Assembly: GCF_002835805.1 (NCBI RefSeq)
Contig: NZ_PISE01000009.1
Span: forward strand, 1 to 51,997
Direction: 5' to 3'
DNA length: 51,997 nt
Source: Niallia nealsonii
Lineage (GTDB): Bacteria > Bacillota > Bacilli > Bacillales > Cytobacillaceae
The notes below the pieces were generated by a model. The model ran no database searches, was not told where the DNA came from, and saw only the letters and a list, made by a program, of their open reading frames with translations. The position numbers and the translations under genes were made by a program. This document shows, in pieces, positions 1-8,877 of this stretch. Within the stretch, counting starts at the first letter, position 1. The number at the start of each line of letters is the position of its first letter.

Positions 1-57
1 TAGAAAAAAGCTGCGGTTTTTGCGTAATTTTTATTTTTCAGAAACACTCCAATAAAA

Positions 58-1296
58 TTATTGCAGTGTTTTTGGCAAAATGCCATCTGGACTGATAAGG
101 GAAACAGAAAATTTATTTGTAAATATTTGATGCGCCATGTTATTCACATCATCTTTTGACACACGGTCAATTTGCTCAACAATTTCATCCAATGAGCGAT
201 GTTTGCTTAACAATAATTCGTTTTTGCCATTTCTGCTCATGCGGCTGTTGGTACTTTCCAAACTTAGCATTAAGCTTCCTTTTAGCTGTTCTTTGCTGTT
301 GTATAATTCTTTTTCCATGATTCCTTCACGTTTTAATGTGGCAAGGCTGGTTTGAATGGTTTCATATAATTCATCCAATTGATTAGCGCCCGTTCCACCA
401 TAAATAGTGACGATTCCGCTGTCTTGAAAAGCTGAATGGTAAGAGAAAATCGAATAGGCAAGACCTTTTTGTTCCCTTACATCTTGGAATAATCTAGAGC
501 TCATGCTGCCCCCTAGAATATTATTTAAAGAAATTAAACTATACATATCCTTATGGCCAACAGGCAATCCATTAAAGCCTAGACATAGATGAGCCTGCTC
601 TGTTTCTTTTTTCCGCGCTATATTATTAGCATGAAATGTTGGAATAGTTAACTCTTGTTTTCTTTTTCCTGCCTCATAATTTCCGAAATATTTTTCTGCT
701 TCGCTAATAAACGTTTCGTCTATATTGCCAGCAATCGAAATCACTACATTTTCAGGTGTATAATAGTCAAACATATACTCTCTTAACGTATCTCCATTAA
801 AAGTAGCCAATGTTTTTTCTGTTCCAAGGATAGGATAGCCTAATGGATGTTTTTCATAAATGGCCTGACTTAATAAATCATGCACAATATCATCTGGTGT
901 ATCATCATACATTTTTATTTCTTCATACACGACATTTTTTTCTTTTTGCAACTCTTTTTCTTCAAAAGTAGAATTAAAAAACATATCTGCAAGAACTTCT
1001 AATGCCATAGGAGCATGCGCGTCCAATACTTTTGCATAGTAGCATGTATATTCTTTTGAAGTAAATGCATTGACTTGACCGCCAATGCTATCAAAAGACT
1101 CAGCAATTTCTCTAGCATTTCTTGTTTTTGTTCCTTTAAAAAACATATGCTCTAAAAAGTGAGAAACACCATTATTTGTTTCATCCTCTTTACGAGAACC
1201 TGTTCCAATCCATACACCAATAGCAACAGAGCGCACAGTCGGTATATTTTCTAACACAATGCGTACTCCATTTTGGCAAGTATACTTTTTAATCAA
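58..1296 (-). CDS. mlpA: M16 family zinc metalloprotease (YmxG/MlpA)
   Basis: Predicted zinc-dependent peptidase of the pitrilysin M16 family, about 412 residues. The inverted zinc motif HFLEH is at residues 46-50, and the downstream glutamate ligand lies in NVVYEEI near residue 126. Length and sequence agree closely with B. subtilis YmxG/MlpA (409 aa). I place the start at a TTG at 1296 because an AGGAGG ribosome site lies 7 bases upstream and the protein then begins MIKKYTCQNG like its homologue; upstream in-frame codons are not conserved. It is the last gene in the window and follows ylxY, as in B. subtilis. The physiological substrate is unknown to me; a regulatory role in B. subtilis has been described for this family member. 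Confidence 0.93.
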   Translation of the reverse strand: MIKKYTCQNGVRIVLENIPTVRSVAIGVWIGTGSRKEDETNNGVSHFLEHMFFKGTKTRNAREIAESFDSIGGQVNAFTSKEYTCYYAKVLDAHAPMALEVLADMFFNSTFEEKELQKEKNVVYEEIKMYDDTPDDIVHDLLSQAIYEKHPLGYPILGTEKTLATFNGDTLREYMFDYYTPENVVISIAGNIDETFISEAEKYFGNYEAGKRKQELTIPTFHANNIARKKETEQAHLCLGFNGLPVGHKDMYSLISLNNILGGSMSSRLFQDVREQKGLAYSIFSYHSAFQDSGIVTIYGGTGANQLDELYETIQTSLATLKREGIMEKELYNSKEQLKGSLMLSLESTNSRMSRNGKNELLLSKHRSLDEIVEQIDRVSKDDVNNMAHQIFTNKFSVSLISPDGILPKTLQ

Positions 1297-1346
1297 GTAG
1301 GTTCCTCCTGTTCTAAACGCCAATTAAATTAGCTTATGCGAATGAT

Positions 1347-1376
1347 AGTATATCTTATTCTTATTATTTTTACCAA
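1347..1376 (-). promoter_or_regulatory. Possible SigA promoter for mlpA
   Basis: On the minus strand TTGGTA is followed after 18 bases by TATACT, about 50 bases upstream of the mlpA start. The -35 box is weak. The rest of the ylxY-mlpA gap (1297-1614) is AT-rich and otherwise holds only a short AGAGT/ACTCT hairpin near 1575-1593; I see no gene in it. Confidence 0.35.
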
Positions 1377-1614
1377 AAACTTGTTTCAGTATCAGAAATT
1401 TCGTATTAAATTATAAAGTAAAATTTAAATGAAAAAGTTTTTCCTTATCTCCACTAACCTCAATCCCTAAAGCAAGATAGGAGGATATAGATTACACAGA
1501 CATTACTACAGGACGTTTATATCCTTTCACGGGCATTTCCACCTAGCTAGATTTCTCCTAATCTAATCTTTGAGATAGAGTCTTACTCTCATAAATAGGA
1601 ATAAAATCTACTAT

Positions 1615-2571
1615 TTACTTAAGGACTTTGCCATTCCGTTCTTCGCTTAATAGTTCTGTCACCGTATTTATTTCATATCCTTTTTCCTGAATTTGCTCTA
1701 TTAATTGATCGAGTGAGCTGGTAGTAGATTCTGTTGGATGCATCAAAATCATTGCTCCATTATGTACTTTTTCCACTACCCTGTTAATTAGTTCCTCTTT
1801 CGAAGGTTTTCTCCAATCAATTGTATCAATAGACCACATCAATGTTCCCATTTTATGTTGGCTTGCGATATTTACGACTTCATTTGTATAACTGCCGCTT
1901 GGCGGTGCAAACCAAGTAACTGTTTTGCCAGTTGTCGCTTCTATCACATCATTTGTTTTCTTTAGCTCTTGGTTTATTTGTGCCGAACTGATTTTACTCA
2001 TATCAGGATGAGAATAAGAATGGTTTCCAACTTCATGGCCTGCATCCACAATCATTTTAGCAAGTTCTGGATTTTTTTTTGTCCAGCGTCCTTCTAAAAA
2101 AAAGCTTGCTTTAACATGATGTTTTTTTAATGAAGCAAGAATATCTGGCAAATACTCATTGCCCCATGCCACATTGATAATAAAACTGACCATCTGCTTA
2201 TTTGGATTTCCTTTATAAATGGGAGATGGCGGCAGATCTTCTAAATGCACAGATGGTTTCAGCTGCTTATATACAAGATTTTTCTCTTTAAAGGCACCAG
2301 AAGTCTTCATCTTTTTATAGGATGCATCCACATCCACTTCTAACCCATTAATGCCAGGAATCGCTTTCCAAACAGGATCTATTTTTGCATCTTCTGGTGC
2401 AATATTATAACTTTTGGCTTTTTTTTGGATTTCTTCATATAAAGGATCCTTATTTGCACCAACAAGCATTGTTTCCTCTTTCAAACTTGCTACATATGTA
2501 TTAGATAAAGGATTATTTGCAATAAGCCATGATATTAGCACTAATATTATTAAAGGAACAACCTTTTTCAT
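1615..2571 (-). CDS. ylxY: YlxY-like polysaccharide deacetylase-family protein
   Basis: Exported NodB-fold protein of 318 residues, about the length of B. subtilis YlxY. The N-terminus is a basic stretch plus a hydrophobic segment (residues 4-19), a signal peptide or anchor. The deacetylase domain spans roughly 125-305. The His motif NHSYSH, an APPSG motif, DTIDW and the ILMH motif are visible. The first NodB motif, normally TFDDG with the catalytic base and a metal ligand, is replaced by INVAWGNEY, so deacetylase activity is doubtful; the same change is known in B. subtilis YlxY. A possible sporulation promoter lies upstream (2627-2652). It sits between pnp and mlpA, as in relatives. Family membership is sure, function is not. 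Confidence 0.9.
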   Translation of the reverse strand: MKKVVPLIILVLISWLIANNPLSNTYVASLKEETMLVGANKDPLYEEIQKKAKSYNIAPEDAKIDPVWKAIPGINGLEVDVDASYKKMKTSGAFKEKNLVYKQLKPSVHLEDLPPSPIYKGNPNKQMVSFIINVAWGNEYLPDILASLKKHHVKASFFLEGRWTKKNPELAKMIVDAGHEVGNHSYSHPDMSKISSAQINQELKKTNDVIEATTGKTVTWFAPPSGSYTNEVVNIASQHKMGTLMWSIDTIDWRKPSKEELINRVVEKVHNGAMILMHPTESTTSSLDQLIEQIQEKGYEINTVTELLSEERNGKVLK

Positions 2572-2626
2572 TTTACCTTCCCCTCCTTCTTAAATTTTTA
2601 TGTTTAAAAAGGACAAGGTAGAACAT

Positions 2627-2652
2627 ATCTTATGAAGAAAGCCCAAACCTAT
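2627..2652 (-). promoter_or_regulatory. Candidate SigE-type promoter for ylxY
   Basis: The minus strand has CATAAGAT, matching the CATANNNT form of the SigE -10, preceded by ATA after exactly 15 bases. It lies about 55 bases upstream of the ylxY start and downstream of the pnp terminator. Mother-cell expression of the ylxY region in B. subtilis is my recollection, not something shown here. Confidence 0.35.
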
Positions 2653-2730
2653 GGGGAACTTTTAAAATTAGAATACTAGCATAATTAGCCCGTTAAAATA
2701 TTACATTTTTTTCCATTTTTACATCTAAAT

Positions 2731-2806
2731 AAAAAAGGTTGACTCTTTTAGAAAGAATCAGTTTCCAAGAAAATTAAATCAAGGAATAATTCTTTTTGAG
2801 TCAGCC
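2731..2806 (-). terminator. Rho-independent terminator after pnp
   Basis: Long hairpin read on the minus strand. The outer arms GGCTGACTC and GAGTCAACC pair, the inner part is also largely complementary, and a run of six T follows at once. It sits 46 bases after the pnp stop. Confidence 0.85.
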
Positions 2807-2851
2807 TCCTATTTTTTTAAAACTACACTGTTGTCAGCATCATGATATGCC

Positions 2852-4972
2852 TTAATTTTTAGCATTTTCTGCTTGTTCTCTTTGTTCACGCAAAACAGCT
2901 TTACGAGAAAGATTTACTCTGCCTTGTTTATCGATTTCTGTTACTTTTACAAGTATTTCATCGCCTAAAGCAAGCACATCTTCTACTTTTCCAACTCTTT
3001 CTTCTGCAAGTTCAGAAATATGAACAAGTCCATCTTTACCATTAAAAATTTCTAAAAATGCACCGAATTTTTCAATGCGTTTTACTTTTCCAAGATACAT
3101 TTGTCCTACAACTACTTCACGAACAATATCTTCAATGATTTGTTGCGCCTTTTTATTCATTTCATCGTCAACAGATGAAATGAATACTGTTCCATCTTGT
3201 TCGATGTCAATTTTAACGCCCGTTTCTTCGATGATTTTATTAATTTGTTTACCGCTTGGCCCGATTACATCACGGATTTTATCTGGATTAATGCTCATCA
3301 TCAGAATCTTTGGTGCATAAGAAGACAATTCTTCTCTTGGTGTATTAATAGTATTTAGCATAGATTCTAAAATTTGCATACGTCCAATTTTTGCTTGTTG
3401 CAATGCTTCTTCCAGAATTTGTCTAGAAAGTCCATCTATTTTAATATCCATTTGCAGTGCTGTTACACCTTTTGCCGTTCCAGCTACTTTAAAGTCCATA
3501 TCGCCTAAATGATCTTCCATTCCTTGAATGTCTGTTAAAATGCTGTAGAAGTCTCCAGATTTAATTAAGCCCATCGCAATCCCTGCAACTGGCGCTTTAA
3601 TTGGAACACCTGCATCCATCATCGCAAGAGTACTTGCACAAATACTTGCTTGTGATGTAGAACCGTTTGATTCTAATACTTCTGAAACCAAACGTATTGT
3701 GTACGGGAAATCTTTTTCGGATGGAATTACTGGCTCTAATGCTCTTTCGCCAAGTGCTCCATGCCCAATTTCACGACGGCCAGGTCCACGCATTGGGCCT
3801 GTTTCCCCCACACTAAAGTTTGGAAAATTATAATGATGCATAAAACGTTTTTCTTCTTCAACACCTAAACCGTCAAGAATCTGTACATCTCCTAATGCTC
3901 CTAATGTACAAATGCTTAATGCTTGAGTTTGTCCACGTGTAAATAATCCTGATCCATGTGTTCGTGGCAGTAAGTGGACTTCTGAAGATAGTGGACGAAT
4001 TTCTTCTAAACCACGTCCATCAGGTCTTACTTTATCTTCTGTGATTAAACGGCGAACTTCATTTTTCACTAGCTTATCTAAAATTTGTTTCACTTGTTTT
4101 AATTCTTCGTCGCTTACTTCTTCTGCCTCATATTTTGCGATAACAGAATCTTTAACTACTTTAATTGCTGCTTCTCTTGCATGTTTTTCTTGAACACGGA
4201 TCGCATTAAGCATTTCTGTTTCACATAATGCGCGAACTTCGGCTTCAATTTTTTGATCTAATTCATACAGAACAACTTCCCTTTTTTCTTTGCCGATTTC
4301 TTCAACAATTTTTTCTTGGAAAGCAATTAAGCGTTTAATTTCATCATGTCCGAATACAATAGCTTGCAGCATTACTTCTTCCGGTACTTCATCTGCTCCA
4401 GCTTCTACCATATTAATCGCATCTTTTGTTCCTGCAACAACTAAATTAATATCGCTTTTTTCTGCTTGTTCTACTGTTGGGTTAATAACAAATTCTCCAT
4501 CAATGCGGCCAACATATACACCTGCAATTGGTCCTCCAAAAGGTATATCTGATACAGACAATGCAAGGGATGATCCAAACATTGCTGCCATTTCTGTTGA
4601 ACAGTCTTGGTCCACACTCATCACTAAGCTGACTACCTGCACTTCATTGCGGAAGCCATCAGCAAATAGCGGGCGAATTGGTCTATCGATTAAACGACTT
4701 GCTAAAATCGCCCGTTCGCTTGGTCTTCCTTCCCTTTTGATAAATCCACCAGGAATTTTCCCAACTGCATATAACCTTTCTTCATAGTTCACAGTCAACG
4801 GGAAAAAATCTAGATTTTTTGGCTCTTTTGATGCAGTTGCCGTACTTAATACAGCAGAATCTCCGTATCTTACCAATACTGCACCATTTGCTTGTTTCGC
4901 TAATTGACCTATTTCGACTGTCAGCTTCCTGCCAGCCCAGTCAATGGAATACACATGTTTCTCTTGTCCCAT
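2852..4972 (-). CDS. pnp: Polyribonucleotide nucleotidyltransferase (PNPase)
   Basis: Phosphorolytic 3'-5' exoribonuclease used in mRNA decay. The 706 residues match the usual length (B. subtilis 705). Two RNase PH-like domains occupy about 10-225 and 310-540, separated by the all-helical linker. A KH domain with the GPSGKQI loop lies near 560-610, and an S1 RNA-binding domain ([18 protein letters not shown]) near 620-690. A GAGAGGGG ribosome site precedes the ATG. It lies downstream of rpsO in the conserved rpsO-pnp order, but here a terminator and about 600 bases with repeat-like sequence intervene. Confidence 0.98.
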   Translation of the reverse strand: MGQEKHVYSIDWAGRKLTVEIGQLAKQANGAVLVRYGDSAVLSTATASKEPKNLDFFPLTVNYEERLYAVGKIPGGFIKREGRPSERAILASRLIDRPIRPLFADGFRNEVQVVSLVMSVDQDCSTEMAAMFGSSLALSVSDIPFGGPIAGVYVGRIDGEFVINPTVEQAEKSDINLVVAGTKDAINMVEAGADEVPEEVMLQAIVFGHDEIKRLIAFQEKIVEEIGKEKREVVLYELDQKIEAEVRALCETEMLNAIRVQEKHAREAAIKVVKDSVIAKYEAEEVSDEELKQVKQILDKLVKNEVRRLITEDKVRPDGRGLEEIRPLSSEVHLLPRTHGSGLFTRGQTQALSICTLGALGDVQILDGLGVEEEKRFMHHYNFPNFSVGETGPMRGPGRREIGHGALGERALEPVIPSEKDFPYTIRLVSEVLESNGSTSQASICASTLAMMDAGVPIKAPVAGIAMGLIKSGDFYSILTDIQGMEDHLGDMDFKVAGTAKGVTALQMDIKIDGLSRQILEEALQQAKIGRMQILESMLNTINTPREELSSYAPKILMMSINPDKIRDVIGPSGKQINKIIEETGVKIDIEQDGTVFISSVDDEMNKKAQQIIEDIVREVVVGQMYLGKVKRIEKFGAFLEIFNGKDGLVHISELAEERVGKVEDVLALGDEILVKVTEIDKQGRVNLSRKAVLREQREQAENAKN

Positions 4973-5089
4973 TCATAAACCCCTCTCTACTCATTCACTT
5001 ATTAGAGGTTTTGGCTTTAAAAAAGTACTACCTAAACCTGCTTACTTTTTTGTTGAAGGAAAAATCCCCTCAACATGTATGTTTCTCTT

Positions 5090-5265
5090 CTGTGGAAAGC
5101 ACAGCTGCCTTTTCGCAGCTTTCAAGGCGCCTTCGCTTTTCTTTGTCCAGCTGCTGCGCCTAGCTGCTTGATCACTTCGTTTCAGCAGATGAAGTCAAAG
5201 TACAACTTCTTCTACTGAAGCTCCAGTGTCTTTCACAGCTTTCAAGACGCCTTCGCTTTTCTTAT
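5090..5265. repeat. Bacillaceae-type intergenic repeat element
   Basis: Two 28-base direct copies (5116-5143 and 5236-5263, one mismatch) carry the phrase CGCCTTCGCTTTTCTT and flank a segment with GTCCAGCTGCTGCGCCTAGC. The internal duplication is seen directly. The phrase resembles a dispersed intergenic element common in Bacillaceae genomes; that is from memory and was not searched. It lies in the long pnp leader and holds no credible gene. Confidence 0.6.
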
Positions 5266-5340
5266 AGTATACACAATTTGTGTTACTTAAAAACTATTCT
5301 TATGTAATCTTTAAGTTGGGTATATTATATAAGTATCAAG

Positions 5341-5475
5341 TATTTATCCAGCAGTAACGGGCAGTAAGACCACCACCTCAAAATTATGAGAAGAAAAAAG
5401 AAATTTCGGTGAGGGATAACTGCCCATAAAAGCCCAATTGGTTCAACTAACAATCAGTGGATAATAAAAAAACAA
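5341..5475. repeat. Possible second dispersed intergenic element
   Basis: A gene-free block between the rpsO terminator and the first repeat. GGGCAGT (5359-5365) and ACTGCCC (5419-5425) form an inverted pair enclosing a GAGGGATA stretch, followed by AGCCCAATTGGTTCAACTAA. The text resembles a recurrent Bacillus intergenic sequence as I remember it. Nothing here looks coding. Confidence 0.35.
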
Positions 5476-5538
5476 GGATTGAAGTTTCACTTTATTTAAA
5501 CTGATTTGAACACCATTATTATGTTGTTCTTGCACAAT

Positions 5539-5569
5539 AAAAAAGCGGGAAAAAGTATCCCGCTTTTTT
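5539..5569 (-). terminator. Rho-independent terminator after rpsO
   Basis: On the minus strand AAAGCGGGA and TCCCGCTTT form a stem with a short loop, followed by a T run. It is immediately downstream of the rpsO stop, so pnp transcription needs read-through or its own promoter. Confidence 0.85.
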
Positions 5570-5572
5570 AAA

Positions 5573-5842
5573 CTATCTACGTAGACCAAGTTTGTTAATT
5601 AAAACACGGTAACGTTGAACATCTTTATTACGTAGGTATGTTAGTAGATTACGACGTCTACCTACCATTTTTAAAAGACCACGACGTGAGTGATGATCCT
5701 TTTTATGTGTACGTAAATGATCATTCAAATTGTTAATTGACTCAGTAAGGACAGCGATTTGAACTTCTGGAGATCCAGTATCGTTCTCATGCGTTTTGTA
5801 CTCATTGATAAGTTCGTTTTTACGTTCTTGAGTGATTGCCAT
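5573..5842 (-). CDS. rpsO: 30S ribosomal protein S15
   Basis: Small-subunit primary rRNA-binding protein of 89 residues, the standard length. It starts [11 protein letters not shown] and carries the conserved [10 protein letters not shown] and [19 protein letters not shown] segments that contact 16S rRNA. An AGGAGGTG ribosome site is placed 7 bases before the ATG. It stands alone between ribF and pnp and has a structured leader that may mediate autoregulation. Confidence 0.99.
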   Translation of the reverse strand: MAITQERKNELINEYKTHENDTGSPEVQIAVLTESINNLNDHLRTHKKDHHSRRGLLKMVGRRRNLLTYLRNKDVQRYRVLINKLGLRR

Positions 5843-5945
5843 CCTGTTTCACCTCCTATATCCTATTACACTAATCCCCAATTACCGAGCAAGACGTTGG
5901 TGAATCGATTTGCCAAGCAATGGTTGTCTTTAGTACGTTTATAAG
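5843..5945 (-). promoter_or_regulatory. Probable rpsO leader, possible S15 autoregulatory structure
   Basis: About 100 bases upstream of rpsO contain short complementary segments (for example AACCATTG with CGGTAATTGG) and end in the strong ribosome site. S15 represses its own mRNA through a leader structure in several bacteria, including Geobacillus. Assignment is by position and local complementarity; I did not fold it. Confidence 0.4.
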
Positions 5946-6051
5946 AATAACCTTTTTCTATAAAAAAATCAAGTTAAACATTCTTTTTCTTTAATTTTTA
6001 ATTTCTTGTAAACAATATTCCCTAAAAGCTTTTAGGTTAAACCTAGGACCT

Positions 6052-6990
6052 TTAATTTTCATGAAAATATTCAAGAGCTTGTTGTTTATCTTTTTGAATT
6101 TGGTTCACCAATTCTTCAATTCCTGCAAATTTCTGTTCACTTCTTAAGCGGATATGCCATTCTACAGCGACTTTTTCGCCATATATTTCCCCCTTAAAGT
6201 CAAAGATGTGAACTTCTATCGATTGTCTGTTATTATCCTTTTTAAAAGTAGGTTTCGTTCCTACATTACAAACCCCGTTATGCCACACATTTCCTGCTTT
6301 AATTTTCACTGCATATACACCCTGCGGCGGCAAAAGAAGGGTTGAGTCACTTTCAATATTAGCAGTCGGAAATCCGATTGTTCTTCCTCTTTTATCTCCA
6401 TGGATGACAATGCCCTCACTAATATAAAATCGTCCTAAAAGAGAAGGGACCTTATCCATTTCTCCTTTTTGAATATAAGAGCGAATAAGAGTAGAACTGA
6501 CCTTTTCCCCATGGTAGGTTTCTTTTTTTATTATAGTCGTCTCGAAAGCATCACGTGACTGCTCCTTTAATGTTTCCGCAGTACCTTTAGCCAGTTTTCC
6601 ATATGTGTAATCAAATCCTGCTACTACATGCCGAACATTTAAATTAATTAAACACTGATCAACAAATTGTTGTGGAAGAAGGTTTGCAAAGTCTTTGGTA
6701 AAATGAATAATAAAAACATAATCAATGCCGAGTCTTTCCATTTGCTCTATTTTTGATTGATAAGAAGTTAAAAGAGAAATAGACTTGGCATCTCCTAACA
6801 CAGCAGAAGGATGAGGAGCAAATGTCATTACACCACTTTTCCATCCTTTTTTCTCTGCAATTTCTTTTGCTTTTCCAATCACTTTCTGATGTCCTAAATG
6901 AACACCATCAAAATAACCTAATGCCATGACTAATGGCGGAAAATTATTATTTTTAAAGTTTTCAGGGTTATTAATTCTCACAACTTCCAC
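6052..6990 (-). CDS. ribF: Bifunctional riboflavin kinase / FAD synthetase
   Basis: Converts riboflavin to FMN and FMN to FAD. The N-terminal nucleotidyltransferase domain shows GYFDGVHLGH near residue 25-35. The C-terminal flavokinase domain (about 180-310) shows GDKRGRTIGFPTAN with the PTAN motif. The GTG at 6990 is preferred because AAAGGTGAG sits 7 bases upstream and the product then aligns with the B. subtilis enzyme (called RibC there); an in-frame GTG at 7002 is the alternative. The protein is 312 residues. It follows truB, as in Bacillus. Confidence 0.96.
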   Translation of the reverse strand: MEVVRINNPENFKNNNFPPLVMALGYFDGVHLGHQKVIGKAKEIAEKKGWKSGVMTFAPHPSAVLGDAKSISLLTSYQSKIEQMERLGIDYVFIIHFTKDFANLLPQQFVDQCLINLNVRHVVAGFDYTYGKLAKGTAETLKEQSRDAFETTIIKKETYHGEKVSSTLIRSYIQKGEMDKVPSLLGRFYISEGIVIHGDKRGRTIGFPTANIESDSTLLLPPQGVYAVKIKAGNVWHNGVCNVGTKPTFKKDNNRQSIEVHIFDFKGEIYGEKVAVEWHIRLRSEQKFAGIEELVNQIQKDKQQALEYFHEN

Positions 6991-7100
6991 TACACTACTC
7001 ACCTTTTCTAGCTATATAATTATATTTATCCTCAAATAATGTATTCTTTTCTTGAGACTCTAATCAGCGAGGTTCTTTTTGCCAATGAGACAAAGATAAA

Positions 7101-8015
7101 TCAAAGTACTTTCAAAATTTTGCTTGGTTTGATTTTTCCTATCTTTGTAGGATGATGCACATAGATAGCTAATGCCTCTCCTTCTTCAGACTCCATGACA
7201 ATCGGACCTTCTACTCCCTTTAATTCAAATGGCAGCTCAAGCACCATACCGTTTCGTACCTTCATAGCTAATGTATCATTTATTTGGAATTTCGGCAAAT
7301 CACATAAAGCATCTTCTAATGGTCGCAAATCCTTTTCTATTGTCCCACTTTGCTGTTTTTCTGCTACTTCTTCTATTGTCAAACAGTCTTTTTTCGTCAT
7401 TGTTGCTGATCGTGTCCTCGTAAGCTTAGACATATGTGCAGGATATCCCAGCATTTCTCCGATCATCACAGCTAGTGTTCGAATATACGTTCCTTTGCTG
7501 CAATCGACAATAAATCGAAAGGAAATAGTTTCCCCCACAAGTTCTTCCCAATCGTCCAATAAATTTAATGAATAAATGGTTACTTCACGTGTTGGGCGTT
7601 CCACTTCTATGCCTTGTCTTGCATATTCATAAAGTCTTTTTCCATTTACTTTCACCGCAGAATACATGGGAGGTGTTTGTTTAATAGGACCTGTTAATGT
7701 TTTTAAAACATCTTCCACCATTGCTCTTGTGATTGTTTGTGTAACCTCTTTTTGATTTACGACTTCCCCTGAAGCATCTTCAGTTGTAGTAGAAAAGCCA
7801 ATGGTTACTTCCCCTTCATACGTTTTTCCCGCATCGGTAATATATTCTGCTACTTTTGTTGCTCTTCCTAAACAAATAGGCAGCACTCCGTCCACCTCTG
7901 GATCTAATGTACCTGTATGGCCTATTCGTTTCATATGTAGAATTTTGCGCAGTTTAAATACACAATCATGTGATGTCATCCCTTTTGGTTTCCATAAAGG
8001 CAATATTCCTTCCAT
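7101..8015 (-). CDS. truB: tRNA pseudouridine-55 synthase
   Basis: Makes the T-loop pseudouridine at tRNA position 55. The catalytic aspartate is D38 in HTGTLDPEVDGVLP. The KGTYIRTL motif lies near 180-187, and a short PUA-like C-terminal region (about 235-300) follows. At 304 residues it is typical. AAGGAG precedes the ATG. It is separated from the upstream rbfA by a 200-base gap holding a large hairpin. Confidence 0.98.
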   Translation of the reverse strand: MEGILPLWKPKGMTSHDCVFKLRKILHMKRIGHTGTLDPEVDGVLPICLGRATKVAEYITDAGKTYEGEVTIGFSTTTEDASGEVVNQKEVTQTITRAMVEDVLKTLTGPIKQTPPMYSAVKVNGKRLYEYARQGIEVERPTREVTIYSLNLLDDWEELVGETISFRFIVDCSKGTYIRTLAVMIGEMLGYPAHMSKLTRTRSATMTKKDCLTIEEVAEKQQSGTIEKDLRPLEDALCDLPKFQINDTLAMKVRNGMVLELPFELKGVEGPIVMESEEGEALAIYVHHPTKIGKIKPSKILKVL

Positions 8016-8095
8016 TTCAAGAACTCCTTTTCCAAGTTATTGCAGTTATTTATTTTTCAGACCTCTTTTTAAAAAATTATCCGTACTTGCTATAT

Positions 8096-8197
8096 AAAAA
8101 GGGCGGCTTTTTTATATCATTCTTCTCCATGCAATATCGAAAGAAGGGATGCCTCTTTCTTATTGCATGGGGAATTTGACATAATAAAAAGCCACCC
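8096..8197 (-). terminator. Large near-palindromic hairpin with minus-strand T tract
   Basis: Bases 8101-8197 are close to a full palindrome. The outer arms GGGCGGCTTTTTTAT and ATAAAAAGCCACCC pair, and so do CCATGCAAT with ATTGCATGG and GAAAGA with TCTTTC around a short loop. On the minus strand the structure is followed by TTTTTATA, so it can act as a terminator or attenuator between rbfA and truB. Its size is far above that of a normal terminator. Confidence 0.65.
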
Positions 8198-8217
8198 CTC
8201 ATGTAAGCAAAATTTGT

Positions 8218-8577
8218 TTAATTCTCTTCTGATTGTTCTTCTTTTGCAATTTGATGAAGCAATGTATCGATGCGATTTCCGTAATCAATAGATTCATCAA
8301 ATTCAAACGTAATTTCAGGAGTTTTGCGCAAACGAATTCTTTGTCCAATTTCAGAACGAATAAATCCTTTTGCTTTTGCTAATCCTTTTAACGTATTTTC
8401 ACGCTGTTCCTGATCTCCTAAAACAGAGATATAAACCGTTGCTTGTTGAAGATCACCTGTAACATTTACATCGGTTACAGTAACAAAGCCAATGCGAGGA
8501 TCTTTAATCTTGCGACTAATAATCTCGCCAAGTTCTTTTTTCATTTGTTCTCCAACACGATTTGGTCTAAGGCTCAT
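8218..8577 (-). CDS. rbfA: 30S ribosome-binding factor A
   Basis: Binds free 30S subunits and helps mature the 16S 5' end. It has 119 residues with the family's KH-like fold. [13 protein letters not shown], the [18 protein letters not shown] stretch and the [12 protein letters not shown] segment are characteristic. It is followed by an acidic C-terminal tail. A GAGGTG ribosome site precedes it, and it lies just after ylxP, as in Bacillus. Confidence 0.97.
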   Translation of the reverse strand: MSLRPNRVGEQMKKELGEIISRKIKDPRIGFVTVTDVNVTGDLQQATVYISVLGDQEQRENTLKGLAKAKGFIRSEIGQRIRLRKTPEITFEFDESIDYGNRIDTLLHQIAKEEQSEEN

Positions 8578-8595
8578 CTTATTCCACCTCTTTTA

Positions 8596-8877
8596 TTAAA
8601 GCCATTCTATATCTGTTAGTGTTCTCTCCATTTCTGGAAATGAGTCAATAAATTTTAAAACATGTTGAAGCTCTTTTTCCACAGACACTTTAATAGAAGC
8701 AACAGCTGCAATAGCTATTTTTGTGCGCTGCCAAGTGTCCTGAAAGTCTACTTCCGATACAGAAATATTATATTTTTGTTTTAAGCGGGTTGTAATTCGC
8801 TGAAGTACAGCCCGCTTTTCTTTTAACGAATGGGCATCATAAATGATTGCTTCAACAGTTAAAAGGCCTATAATCAT
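8596..8877 (-). CDS. ylxP: YlxP, DUF503 family protein
   Basis: Small protein of 93 residues with the DUF503 pattern [23 protein letters not shown] and WQRTKIAIA. Its start overlaps the infB stop in an ATGA junction, implying translational coupling. The gene sits between infB and rbfA across Firmicutes. A role in ribosome assembly is suggested for the family, but I cannot show it from sequence. Confidence 0.93.
   Translation of the reverse strand: MIIGLLTVEAIIYDAHSLKEKRAVLQRITTRLKQKYNISVSEVDFQDTWQRTKIAIAAVASIKVSVEKELQHVLKFIDSFPEMERTLTDIEWL

Noticed and set aside
1-57. Possible mlpA terminator at the window edge
   Set aside because: There is an AAAACCGCAGC and T-run, but no convincing stem can be drawn in the 57 bases available.
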